51,885 bases of DNA from Pseudomonas helleri (lineage in GTDB: Bacteria; Pseudomonadota; Gammaproteobacteria; Pseudomonadales; Pseudomonadaceae): positions 1 through 51,885 of the forward strand of contig NZ_WIWC01000037.1 of assembly GCF_009600315.1 (NCBI RefSeq), in the 5' to 3' direction. The notes below the pieces were generated by a model. It was not told where the DNA came from, ran no database searches, and worked only from the letters and a program-made list of their open reading frames with translations. The position numbers and the translations under genes were made by a program. Below, one piece after another: positions 18,456 through 25,894 of this stretch; position 1 is the stretch's first letter, and each line of letters opens with the position of its first letter.

Positions 18456-18475
18456 AAACAGGGAGAAGCAGGCAA

Positions 18476-18506
18476 TAAAAAGCCGCGAGAGACGCGGCTT
18501 TTTATT
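18476..18506 (-). terminator. terminator after creA (also works for the other strand)
   Basis: AAAAAGCCGCG-AGAGA-CGCGGCTTTTT is symmetrical, giving an intrinsic terminator in either direction, just past the creA stop. Confidence 0.88.
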
Positions 18507-18514
18507 TAAGAGCA

Positions 18515-18976
18515 CTAGCCTTGTGGCCACGGCAGAATCGGAATGGCCGTCACGGCGTTTTGCGGACTACCTTCGATCAAGCGGTCGCTGTACACCAGAT
18601 ACACCAGAGTATTGCGCTTCTTGTCGAGGAATCGAACAACCTGCATGGTTTTGAACACCAGCGACGTTCGCTCCTTGAACACCTCTTCGCCGTCTTTAAG
18701 CTCACCCTTGAAGCTGATCGCACCGGTCTGGCGACAAGCAATAGACGCCTCGGCACGATCCTCAGCCAAGCCCAAACCGCCTTTCATACCGCCCGTCTTG
18801 GCGCGCGAGAGGTAACAGGTCACGCCTTCAACCTTGGGGTCATCGAATGCTTCGACCACGATACGGTCATTAGGCCCGACAAATTTGAAGACCGTCGACA
18901 CCGAGCCAATTTCTTCCGCGGATGCCATGAGCGGCATCGCCAACATCAACCCCAATAAACCGCCAATCAAACGCAT
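18515..18976 (-). CDS. creA: CreA family periplasmic protein
   Basis: A 153-residue exported protein with an N-terminal signal (MRLIGGLLGLMLAMPLMASA). The CreA family is conserved but functionally undefined. Two Cys (TCYLS and ACRQT) could form a disulfide. The ATG at 18976 is preferred because GAGGT lies seven bases upstream and it begins a normal signal peptide; a further in-frame start lies six codons upstream. It follows proB by 14 bases on the same strand. Confidence 0.88.
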   Translation of the reverse strand: MRLIGGLLGLMLAMPLMASAEEIGSVSTVFKFVGPNDRIVVEAFDDPKVEGVTCYLSRAKTGGMKGGLGLAEDRAEASIACRQTGAISFKGELKDGEEVFKERTSLVFKTMQVVRFLDKKRNTLVYLVYSDRLIEGSPQNAVTAIPILPWPQG

Positions 18977-18990
18977 GCCATACCTCGATA

Positions 18991-20109
18991 TCAAACCAGA
19001 ATCAGGTTATCGCGATGAACCAGCTCTGGCTCCGCCATATACCCCAGCACACCGACAATCGCATCCGACGGCAGCCCAATAATTTTTTGCGCTTCCGGTG
19101 CACTGTAGTTAGCCAATCCACGAGCAATCTCTCGCCCGTCGGCCGCCACGCAGACCACCATTTCGCCTCGCCGAAAACCGCCCTGCACCGCCTTCACACC
19201 CACCGGCAACAAACTTTTATTACCTTTGGACAAAGCAGCGACAGCACCGTCATCCAGCACCAGTGTGCCGCGCGTCTGCAAATGCCCGGCCAGCCACTGC
19301 TTGCGTGCAGCCAGCAGGCCGCGCTCAGGGGAAAGCAAGGTACCGAGACGCTCGCCAGCCTTGAGCCGATCCAGCACCCGCTCCAGCCGCCCCCCGACAA
19401 TAATGGTGTGCGCCCCCGAGCGCGCAGCCAGACGCGCAGCTCGCAACTTGGTCTGCATTCCACCACGACCTAGCGCACCGCCTGTACCGCCCGCCACCGC
19501 ATCAAGTGCAGGGTCGTCGGCACGCGCCTCGTAGATCATTTTTGCGTCTGGATTATTGCGCGGGTCCGCATCAAACATGCCGTCGCGATCCGTCAAAATA
19601 ACCAGCAGATCTGCCTCCACCAGATTGGCAACCAGCGCGGCCAACGTGTCGTTATCGCCAAAACGAATCTCGTCGGTAACGACCGTGTCATTTTCATTGA
19701 TGACCGGGATCACACCCAACTCAACCAGCGCCCGCAAGGTGCTTCGCGCGTTCAGATAGCGCTTGCGGTCAGACAAGTCATCATGGGTCAGCAGAATTTG
19801 TGCGGTGTGGCGGGAGTGCTCGGCAAAGCTCGACTCCCAGGCCTGCACCAAACCCATCTGGCCAATGGCAGCAGCAGCCTGCAACTCATGCATGGCACTC
19901 GGTCGTACCGTCCAGCCCAAGCGACTCATACCGGCCGCCACCGCACCGGACGAAACCAGCACCAACTCCACACCCGCTTCGTGCAGGGCGACCATTTGCT
20001 CGACCCAAACACCCATTGCTGCGCGATCGAGACCCTTGCCATCTGCCGTCAGTAATGCGCTGCCGATCTTCACGACCCAACGTTGCGCACCCGTCACCTT
20101 GCTCCGCAT
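18991..20109 (-). CDS. proB: glutamate 5-kinase with PUA domain
   Basis: First step of proline synthesis: phosphorylates L-glutamate to glutamyl-5-phosphate for ProA. An amino-acid kinase domain spans about residues 1-260 (VVKIGSALL, VSSGAVAAG, INENDTV, FGDNDTLAA). A C-terminal PUA domain spans about 275-370. Three tandem starts (GTG 20115, ATG 20112, ATG 20109) exist; 20109 gives the 372 residues typical of Pseudomonas ProB. It follows obgE on the same strand but is separated by a terminator. Confidence 0.95.
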   Translation of the reverse strand: MRSKVTGAQRWVVKIGSALLTADGKGLDRAAMGVWVEQMVALHEAGVELVLVSSGAVAAGMSRLGWTVRPSAMHELQAAAAIGQMGLVQAWESSFAEHSRHTAQILLTHDDLSDRKRYLNARSTLRALVELGVIPVINENDTVVTDEIRFGDNDTLAALVANLVEADLLVILTDRDGMFDADPRNNPDAKMIYEARADDPALDAVAGGTGGALGRGGMQTKLRAARLAARSGAHTIIVGGRLERVLDRLKAGERLGTLLSPERGLLAARKQWLAGHLQTRGTLVLDDGAVAALSKGNKSLLPVGVKAVQGGFRRGEMVVCVAADGREIARGLANYSAPEAQKIIGLPSDAIVGVLGYMAEPELVHRDNLILV

Positions 20110-20185
20110 CATCACTCAACCTATGCCTGAGAGCAGCGCGACCGAGCGCCGCCCATGGAATTATTTTGACCTCTGTACCACAGAT

Positions 20186-20212
20186 GCTAAAACGCCGCTC
20201 AATTGAGCGGCG
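20186..20212 (-). terminator. intrinsic terminator after obgE
   Basis: On the minus strand, CGCCGCTC-AATT-GAGCGGCG is followed by TTTT, 20 bases past the obgE stop. Confidence 0.8.
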
Positions 20213-20232
20213 CTGTAGTTTACTGCAACAAA

Positions 20233-21459
20233 TCAGTCGCGGACGTAAATGATTTCTGGACCATCTTCGTCATCAACATCTTCTTCATCCCAGTCATCAT
20301 CACCGATGTCGTGAACGCTCTTCACGCCGCTGCGACGCAGGGCACGCTTATCGTCCAGCGCTTGCAGCTGAGCACGCGCCTCGTCTTCGATACGCTGATC
20401 AAGATCCGCCAACTCAGCCTTGTAGGCCGGATCATTGGCCAGACGATCAGCACGATCTTCCAGGTAACGCATGATGTCGTGGCACAGCTTTTCAGTACCG
20501 ATCTTGGCAATTGCCGAAATCACGTACACCGGGCCAGTCCACTCAAGACGATCAACCACTTCTTTAACGCGAGCGTCGTGTTCTTCTTGCGGCAAGGAAT
20601 CGCACTTGTTCAGCACCAGCCAGCGATCGCGCTCAGCCAACGACGGGCTGAACTTGGTCAGCTCGTTAACGATGACTTCAGCGGTATCGGCAGCACTTTC
20701 AGTGCCTTCAACCGGCGCCATGTCGACGAGGTGCAACAGCAGACGGGTACGCGCCAAGTGCTTAAGGAAGCGAATCCCCAGACCCGCGCCGTCGGAAGCA
20801 CCTTCAATCAGCCCCGGAATATCGGCGATAACAAAGCTCTTCCAGCGATCAACGCTGACTACACCCAGGTTTGGCACCAGAGTGGTGAACGGATAATCCG
20901 CCACTTTTGGCTTGGCCGCAGACACCGAGCGAATGAAGGTACTCTTGCCGGCATTCGGCAAGCCCAGCAAACCGACGTCAGCCAGTACTTTCAATTCCAG
21001 CTTCAGGTCACGCTGCTCACCCGGCTTGCCCGGCGTGGTTTGACGCGGAGCGCGGTTGGTACTGGACTTGAATCGGGTGTTACCCAGACCGTGCCAACCA
21101 CCGTGCACCACCATCAAACGCTGACCGGCCTTGGTCAGGTCACCGATGACTTCTTGAGTGCCCGCATCGATCACCGTCGTACCGACCGGAACACGCAGCT
21201 CCAGGTCTTCACCTTTACGCCCGGTGCAATCCGCGCTACCGCCGTTCGAGCCACGCTGAGCATCAAAGTGGCGGGTGTAACGGTAGTCAACCAAGGTGTT
21301 CAGGTTTTCGTCGGCGACCATATAGATCGAGCCGCCATCACCACCATCACCACCGTTAGGACCACCGTTTTCGATGAATTTCTCGCGACGAAAACTCATG
21401 CAACCGTTGCCACCGTCGCCTGCTTTTACTTTGATCGATACTTCATCAACAAACTTCAT
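20233..21459 (-). CDS. obgE: GTPase ObgE/CgtA
   Basis: An essential GTPase linked to 50S ribosome maturation and stress/ppGpp response. The Gly-rich Obg fold spans about 1-158 (GPNGGDGGDGGS). The G domain follows, with P-loop GLPNAGKS at 166-173, DIPGLIEGA and NKCD. A C-terminal acidic tail runs Asp/Glu-rich to the end. Total 408 residues. It lies downstream of rplU-rpmA, the usual order, with an rpmA terminator and an odd inverted repeat between. Confidence 0.97.
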   Translation of the reverse strand: MKFVDEVSIKVKAGDGGNGCMSFRREKFIENGGPNGGDGGDGGSIYMVADENLNTLVDYRYTRHFDAQRGSNGGSADCTGRKGEDLELRVPVGTTVIDAGTQEVIGDLTKAGQRLMVVHGGWHGLGNTRFKSSTNRAPRQTTPGKPGEQRDLKLELKVLADVGLLGLPNAGKSTFIRSVSAAKPKVADYPFTTLVPNLGVVSVDRWKSFVIADIPGLIEGASDGAGLGIRFLKHLARTRLLLHLVDMAPVEGTESAADTAEVIVNELTKFSPSLAERDRWLVLNKCDSLPQEEHDARVKEVVDRLEWTGPVYVISAIAKIGTEKLCHDIMRYLEDRADRLANDPAYKAELADLDQRIEDEARAQLQALDDKRALRRSGVKSVHDIGDDDWDEEDVDDEDGPEIIYVRD

Positions 21460-21510
21460 AACAAAACACGCCTCTCGTCATCAGGACGAGCCGATTAAAA
21501 CCAAGACATA

Positions 21511-21600
21511 AGACTCTTGCAAAAATGAGCGCAGCGACCTCAATCAACGACCGTTAAATCCAGCGCCAGCAGCCCATACAAACAGTTTTGCAAGAGACTC
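21511..21600. repeat. 90-bp segment bounded by an 11-bp perfect inverted repeat
   Basis: CTCTTGCAAAA at 21514-21524 and its exact complement TTTTGCAAGAG at 21586-21596, each flanked by AGACT-like bases, bound a non-coding segment between obgE and rpmA. It could be a miniature element remnant or chance. No coding content is seen inside. Confidence 0.45.
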
Positions 21601-21610
21601 ACCCCACAAA

Positions 21611-21640
21611 CGAAAAAGCCCCGTCGCAAGACAGGGCTCT
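21611..21640 (-). terminator. intrinsic terminator after rpmA
   Basis: On the minus strand, AGCCCTGTC-TTGC-GACGGGGCT (one mismatch) is followed by TTTTT, about 20 bases past the rpmA stop. Confidence 0.85.
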
Positions 21641-21656
21641 TCCAGCTACCAAGCTA

Positions 21657-21932
21657 TTACGCTGCGACGACTGCTGTCTTCGGAACGATGCTTACATAGC
21701 GACGACCGAAGGCGCCTTTAACCTGGAACTTGATCACGCCTTCCACTTTCGCGAACAGGGTGTGATCTTTGCCCATACCAACGCCGTAGCCAGCGTGGAA
21801 TTGGGTGCCGCGCTGACGCACGATGATGTTGCCCGGAATGATAGCCTGGCCGCCATACATCTTCACGCCAAGGCGTTTGGCTTCTGAGTCGCGACCGTTA
21901 CGGGTACTACCACCAGCTTTTTTGTGTGCCAT
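21657..21932 (-). CDS. rpmA: 50S ribosomal protein L27
   Basis: A 91-residue basic protein at the peptidyl-transferase centre. The N-terminus AHKKAGGSTRNGRDS is the standard mature form, with no cleavable extension of the Firmicutes type. It follows rplU by 34 bases in the conserved rplU-rpmA pair. Confidence 0.98.
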   Translation of the reverse strand: MAHKKAGGSTRNGRDSEAKRLGVKMYGGQAIIPGNIIVRQRGTQFHAGYGVGMGKDHTLFAKVEGVIKFQVKGAFGRRYVSIVPKTAVVAA

Positions 21933-21966
21933 GAGTCAATTCTCCTAGTGAGGAATTAGGCTGAAA

Positions 21967-22281
21967 TTAAGCCTGAATACCGGTGATTTTGATCTCGGTG
22001 TACCACTGGCGGTGGCCCATACGCTTCATGTGGTGCTTACGACGACGGAACTTGATGATGCGGACTTTATCGTGACGACCTTGGGAGATCACTTCAGCCA
22101 CAACAGTGGCGCCAGGTACAACTGGAGCGCCGATATTTACGTCGTCGCCATTGGCAACCAACAGAACGCGATCAAAAGTTACGGATTCGCCGGTAGCGAT
22201 TTCCAGTTTTTCGATCTTCAGGTATTCACCTGGAGCTACTTTGTACTGCTTGCCACCAGTAACGATTACTGCGTACGACAT
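21967..22281 (-). CDS. rplU: 50S ribosomal protein L21
   Basis: A 104-residue 23S rRNA-binding ribosomal protein (AVIVTGGKQYKVAPGE at the N-terminus, a basic FRRRKHHMKRMGHRQ stretch near residue 78). The ATG at 22281 has GGAGA upstream; the frame is open further upstream, but the family starts here. Divergent from ispB across 240 bases containing both promoters. Confidence 0.98.
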   Translation of the reverse strand: MSYAVIVTGGKQYKVAPGEYLKIEKLEIATGESVTFDRVLLVANGDDVNIGAPVVPGATVVAEVISQGRHDKVRIIKFRRRKHHMKRMGHRQWYTEIKITGIQA

Positions 22282-22521
22282 GGTATTTCTCCGATAATCC
22301 TGCTCACCCAGCGCTTTATAGGTAAAGGTATTGGCTGGCATGGCTGCATGGGGCTGGAACGGCCCAGATGCAATTGCGTAAGGCAGGTGCTGCCCAGGAA
22401 GTTCAGGGTGCGCGATTGTACGCAAGGCAGGTCTGGCTTGCAAGGGGCCGTCCATCCGCCTTGACACGCCCAGCCCCCCGACCTAGCATGCCGCGCAACC
22501 CTTCTGGAGCACCTGTCGCTG

Positions 22522-23490
22522 ATGCAACCCCAAGCTTTCTACCGCGCGGTGGCGGACGATTTTAGCGCCGTCGACGGCATCATCAAGAAGCAGCTGACTT
22601 CACGCGTACCGCTGGTCTCAAAAATCGGCGACTACATTACTTCGGCCGGCGGCAAGCGTCTGCGTCCTTTATTAGTGTTGCTGTGTGGCAAGGCCCTGGG
22701 TCGCGAAGGCGATGACTTGCGTCTGCTGGCTGCCACCATTGAGTTCCTGCACACCGCTACCCTGCTTCACGACGACGTTGTGGACATGTCCGGCATGCGC
22801 CGTGGCCGCAAAACGGCCAATGCTACCTGGGGCAATGCACCCAGCGTACTGGTCGGCGACTTTCTGTACTCACGCTCCTTCGAAATGATGGTTGAGCTGG
22901 GCTCGATGCCAGTGATGAAAATCCTGTCTCAAGCCACCCGTATCATTGCCGAAGGCGAAGTGCTGCAACTGTCCAAGGTACGTGACGCCAGCACGACCGA
23001 AGAAATTTACATGGAAGTCATCCGCGGCAAAACCGCGATGCTCTTCGAGGCCTCGACCCACAGCGCCGCTGCGCTGGCCGGTGCAACACCAGAGCAATGC
23101 GAAGCCTTGCGCACCTTTGGCGATCATTTGGGCGTAGCGTTTCAATTGGTGGACGATTTGCTCGACTACCGTGGCGACGCCGAAGCGTTGGGCAAGAACG
23201 TCGGTGACGATCTGGCTGAAGGCAAACCCACACTGCCGCTGATCTACACCATGCGCGAAGGCACGCCCGAACAGGCTGCCCTGGTTCGCAAAGCCATCCA
23301 GAAAGGTGGCATTGAAGACCTTGAAAGCATTCGCGAGGCCGTTGAAGCCTCTGGTTCTCTGGACTACACCGCCCAATTGGCTCGCGACTTCGTTGCTCGC
23401 GCCATTGTGTGCCTCGAAGCCCTGCCGCCAAGCGAATACCGCGATGCGCTGGTTGAGCTGAGCGAGTTTGCGGTCGCGCGTACGCACTGA
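22522..23490 (+). CDS. ispB: long-chain polyprenyl diphosphate synthase (ubiquinone side chain)
   Basis: A trans-prenyltransferase that extends FPP with IPP to the ubiquinone tail (nonaprenyl, UQ-9, in most pseudomonads). The 322-residue protein has both Asp-rich motifs, DDVVD at 84-88 and DDLLD at 211-215, and the GGKRLRP substrate motif at 43-49. The stop codon is followed directly by a CCCTCACCCC-type repeat with no ordinary terminator. Confidence 0.96.
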   Translation: MQPQAFYRAVADDFSAVDGIIKKQLTSRVPLVSKIGDYITSAGGKRLRPLLVLLCGKALGREGDDLRLLAATIEFLHTATLLHDDVVDMSGMRRGRKTANATWGNAPSVLVGDFLYSRSFEMMVELGSMPVMKILSQATRIIAEGEVLQLSKVRDASTTEEIYMEVIRGKTAMLFEASTHSAAALAGATPEQCEALRTFGDHLGVAFQLVDDLLDYRGDAEALGKNVGDDLAEGKPTLPLIYTMREGTPEQAALVRKAIQKGGIEDLESIREAVEASGSLDYTAQLARDFVARAIVCLEALPPSEYRDALVELSEFAVARTH

Positions 23491-23567
23491 CCCTCACCCC
23501 AACCCTCTCCCGGAGGGAGAGGGAGCTGATTAGCGGTGTTAGTCCCCTCTCCCTCTGGGAGAGGGCT
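23491..23567. repeat. CCCTCACCCC-type inverted repeat, copy 1
   Basis: CCCTCACCCCAACCCTCTCC, then a GGAGGGAGAGGG partner, about 25 bases of spacer, then the inverted arm CCCTCTCCCTCTGGGAGAGGG. The outer part of the right arm (TTGGGGTGAGGG) is missing. It begins at the base after the ispB stop. The family recurs at 28190-28297 and 51744-51811. Confidence 0.85.
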
Positions 23568-23635
23568 TTCGCCTTCCCCGCTAAAACCCTATACAATGCG
23601 CGTCTTTTAGCCAGCCTGATTCTTAAGGAGCTTTA

Positions 23636-23977
23636 GTGAGCACGTTGCCACCCTGCCCAAAATGCAATTCCGAATACACCTACGAAGACGGCGCACAGCT
23701 GATCTGCCCGGAATGCGCCCACGAGTGGTCTGCCAGCGGCGACGCTGAAACAGCCGATGACGTGAAAGTCTACAAAGACTCCGCAGGCACTGTGCTGACC
23801 GACGGCGACACCATCACCGTGATCAAGGACCTGAAAATCAAAGGCACTTCGTTGGTGGTCAAGGTCGGCACCAAGGTCAAGAACATCCGCCTGTGCGACG
23901 GCGACCACGACATCGACTGCAAAATCGACGGCATCGGCCCGATGAAACTCAAGTCTGAGTTCGTGCGTAAAGTCTGA
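23636..23977 (+). CDS. yjdM: YjdM/PhnA family zinc-ribbon protein
   Basis: A 113-residue protein of the family historically called PhnA (alkylphosphonate utilisation operon protein). E. coli YjdM is not needed for phosphonate use. The N-terminal zinc ribbon has Cys7/Cys10 and Cys24/Cys27; a C-terminal beta-rich domain follows (about 45-113). The start is GTG at 23636 with AAGGAG eight bases upstream. It stands alone between a repeat and a strong hairpin. Confidence 0.93.
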   Translation: MSTLPPCPKCNSEYTYEDGAQLICPECAHEWSASGDAETADDVKVYKDSAGTVLTDGDTITVIKDLKIKGTSLVVKVGTKVKNIRLCDGDHDIDCKIDGIGPMKLKSEFVRKV

Positions 23978-23989
23978 TTCTGCTGCATG

Positions 23990-24014
23990 CCTTTCTGCGC
24001 CCGGCGCAGAAAGG
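23990..24014 (+). terminator. perfect 11-bp hairpin after yjdM
   Basis: CCTTTCTGCGC-CCG-GCGCAGAAAGG lies 13 bases past the yjdM stop. There is no T tract, so termination may need Rho, or the hairpin may protect the mRNA 3' end. Confidence 0.6.
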
Positions 24015-24109
24015 TGCTCCGCCCTCTTCGCCCCGCAACATCAAAAAGCCAGCAACTTTGATCCGCAGCAGTTGTAACGCACAAAGATCAGAAATCTGCC
24101 AATAGGCAC

Positions 24110-24141
24110 TTGCTATTAATTGAATAGGAATTATTCTCATT
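24110..24141 (+). promoter_or_regulatory. iron-regulated promoter: sigma-70 -35/-10 overlapped by a Fur box
   Basis: -35 TTGCTA (24110-24115), a 16-base spacer and -10 TATTCT (24132-24137). AATAGGAATTATTCTCATT (24123-24141) matches Pseudomonas-type Fur boxes (complement AATGAGAATAATTCCTATT) and covers the -10. This predicts repression by Fe-Fur and induction under iron limitation. The match is by eye; no matrix score was computed. Confidence 0.65.
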
Positions 24142-24166
24142 GGTATTAACCAAGGAGATGACGACC

Positions 24167-24439
24167 ATGACGTATTTGATTGATGCCTGGCTGGACCGCC
24201 CACATCCGTACCTGCGAATCCTGCATCGGGAAACCGGAGAAGTCTGTGCGGTACTGGAAGAAGAAGCGCTGAACGAACTTCAGGATCAAGGTGATCTTGA
24301 TTTCAATGGCCTCAACTCAAGCGAGCCAGGGGTGCTCAAAGAGTTGGTACGTAATTTATTTCTGTTTTGCTACGCCCGGGCATTGCGCCCTGCCGGCGTG
24401 AGCGAGACGCACGAGCATCACGCCAAGATCGAAATATGA
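24167..24439 (+). CDS. PA4570-like small protein, predicted iron-limitation induced
   Basis: A 90-residue acidic protein of unknown function, recognised mainly by position between ispB/yjdM and fklB and by likeness to PA4570. No signal peptide or membrane helix. It opens TYLIDAWLDRPHPYLRIL, has a Glu-rich middle and a C-terminal His/Glu tail (ETHEHHAKIEI) that could bind metal. The ATG at 24167 is preferred over 24158 because AAGGAG is nine bases before it and directly abuts the other. From memory, PA4570 is among the genes induced by iron starvation, in line with the Fur box seen here. Confidence 0.8.
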   Translation: MTYLIDAWLDRPHPYLRILHRETGEVCAVLEEEALNELQDQGDLDFNGLNSSEPGVLKELVRNLFLFCYARALRPAGVSETHEHHAKIEI

Positions 24440-24450
24440 AACGCCCGGTG

Positions 24451-24480
24451 TAGCTGCGGGTTTGCCAGCAAGCCCGCAGC
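24451..24480. repeat. REP hairpin (singlet)
   Basis: GCTGCGGGTTTGC-CA-GCAAGCCCGCAGC, a 13-bp stem with one G-T pair preceded by TGTA, is a classic Pseudomonas REP sequence. It lies in the convergent gap between the PA4570-like gene and fklB and probably serves as a 3' end for both. Confidence 0.8.
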
Positions 24481-24501
24481 CAACGTTAAAAAGCCGGGTT
24501 C

Positions 24502-25119
24502 TTACAGAACTTCCAGCAGCTCAACGTCGAATACCAGCACGCTGTGCGGAGCAATGCTGCCAACGCCTTGAGCGCCGTAAGCCAGTTCGCTCGGCACGTA
24601 GATGCGCCATTTGCTGCCGGCGTTCATCAGTTGCAGGGCTTCGGTCCAGCCCGCAATCACGCCACCCACCGGAAACTCGGCTGGCTGACCACGATCGTAG
24701 GAGCTGTCAAACACAGTGCCGTCGATCAGGGTGCCGTGGTAGTGAACACGCACGGTGTCTTCACGGGATGGCTTGGCGCCTTCGCCCGTTGTCACGACTT
24801 CAAATTGCAGACCCGAAGCCAGTGTAGTGATGCCGTCTTTCTTGGCGTTTTCAGCCAGGAAAGCCTTGCCTTCGCCAGCCGCGGCTTCTGCCTTGGCTGC
24901 TGCTTCTGCTTGCATGATCTCGCGGATCACTTTGAAGCTGGCCGACATTTCTTCCTGACCTACACGGCTTTCCTTGCCTGCGAAAGCGTCAGTCAGACCA
25001 GCCAAAATGGCGTCCAGGCTTACGCCAGGTGGTGGGTTGTCGCGCAGCTGGTCACCCAGTTGACGGCCAATGCCGTAGCTAACGCGGGTTTCGTCGGTCG
25101 ACAGATTTACTTCGGACAT
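24502..25119 (-). CDS. fklB: FKBP-type peptidyl-prolyl isomerase, FklB/Mip type
   Basis: A 205-residue protein with the Mip/FkpA-like N-terminal helical dimerisation region (about 1-105, Ala/Glu-rich around EAAAKAEAAAGEGKAFL) and a C-terminal FKBP domain (about 115-205, VRVHYHGTLIDGTVFDSS). There is no signal peptide, so it is cytosolic like FklB. The ATG at 25119 has GGAG eight bases upstream. A terminator-like hairpin sits 25-50 bases before the start. Confidence 0.92.
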   Translation of the reverse strand: MSEVNLSTDETRVSYGIGRQLGDQLRDNPPPGVSLDAILAGLTDAFAGKESRVGQEEMSASFKVIREIMQAEAAAKAEAAAGEGKAFLAENAKKDGITTLASGLQFEVVTTGEGAKPSREDTVRVHYHGTLIDGTVFDSSYDRGQPAEFPVGGVIAGWTEALQLMNAGSKWRIYVPSELAYGAQGVGSIAPHSVLVFDVELLEVL

Positions 25120-25144
25120 AACACTGCTCCGCTGTGGGGCGCTT

Positions 25145-25167
25145 AAGAAAACCTGTTTTTCAACAGG
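25145..25167 (-). terminator. terminator-like hairpin between yqhA and fklB
   Basis: On the minus strand, CCTGTT-GAAA-AACAGG is followed by TTTTCTT. It ends yqhA transcription or sits in the fklB leader. The fklB ribosome site starts less than 20 bases beyond, so any fklB promoter must lie upstream of the hairpin or overlap it. Confidence 0.6.
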
Positions 25168-25266
25168 CACTTTCCGGGCGCCAGGATCCAAAAAAGGGCG
25201 AGCAGACTATCACAGCCCCTAAAGCCATCGAAGTCCGGGTTCTTGTACGACGCGTTTCAACACGGA

Positions 25267-25755
25267 TTAATGCTTGGTCAGCTTGTCGAGATAACCCATC
25301 GCAAAGGCTGATACCACAAAAGTCATGTGAATGATCACGTACCACATCAGGTACTGAGGCTCGATATTGCGCGCGTCCATAAACACCCGCAGCAGGTGGA
25401 TCGAGGAAATGGCCACAATTGACGCAGCGACTTTCATCTTCAGCGACGTTGAGTCCATCGTGCCCAGCCAGCTGAGCTTTTCCTTGTGCTCATCGATGTC
25501 CAGCTGCGAGACAAAGTTCTCATAGCCTGAAATCATCACCATCACCAGCAAACCGCCCACCAGTGCCATGTCGATCAACGACAGGATGACCAGGATCAAG
25601 TCCGACTCAGATAATGCAAACACGTTGGGAATGACGTGAAACACTTCCTGAAAGAACTTCAATGCCAAAGCCAACAAGCCCAGAGACAGGCCAAAGTAAA
25701 TCGGCGCCAGAATCCAGCGGGAGGCGTACATTGCGTTTTCGATAAAGCGTTCCAT
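25267..25755 (-). CDS. YqhA (UPF0114/TIGR00645) family membrane protein
   Basis: A 162-residue inner-membrane protein with about four helices (roughly 12-35, 50-75, 105-125 and 135-155). The family signature region MYASRWILAPIYFGL is at the N-terminus. Its function is unknown. Divergent from the lipoprotein gene; the gap of 139 bases holds both promoters. Confidence 0.88.
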   Translation of the reverse strand: MERFIENAMYASRWILAPIYFGLSLGLLALALKFFQEVFHVIPNVFALSESDLILVILSLIDMALVGGLLVMVMISGYENFVSQLDIDEHKEKLSWLGTMDSTSLKMKVAASIVAISSIHLLRVFMDARNIEPQYLMWYVIIHMTFVVSAFAMGYLDKLTKH

Positions 25756-25894
25756 TGAATCTCACAGGGTATTAAAAAATGGGCGCGAGTATATCAGTGA
25801 CAAAAGCACAGAGATAAAGCCTTCGAAACAGCCTGTAAAAACATTTTCTGCTAGTGTCCATCCCTTCGGCATCGTTACGCACAGGAACTGAACA

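Noticed and set aside
23491..23567. CRISPR array
   Set aside because: The CCCTCACCCC repeats are inverted doublets at distant sites, not regularly spaced direct repeats, and no cas gene is present.
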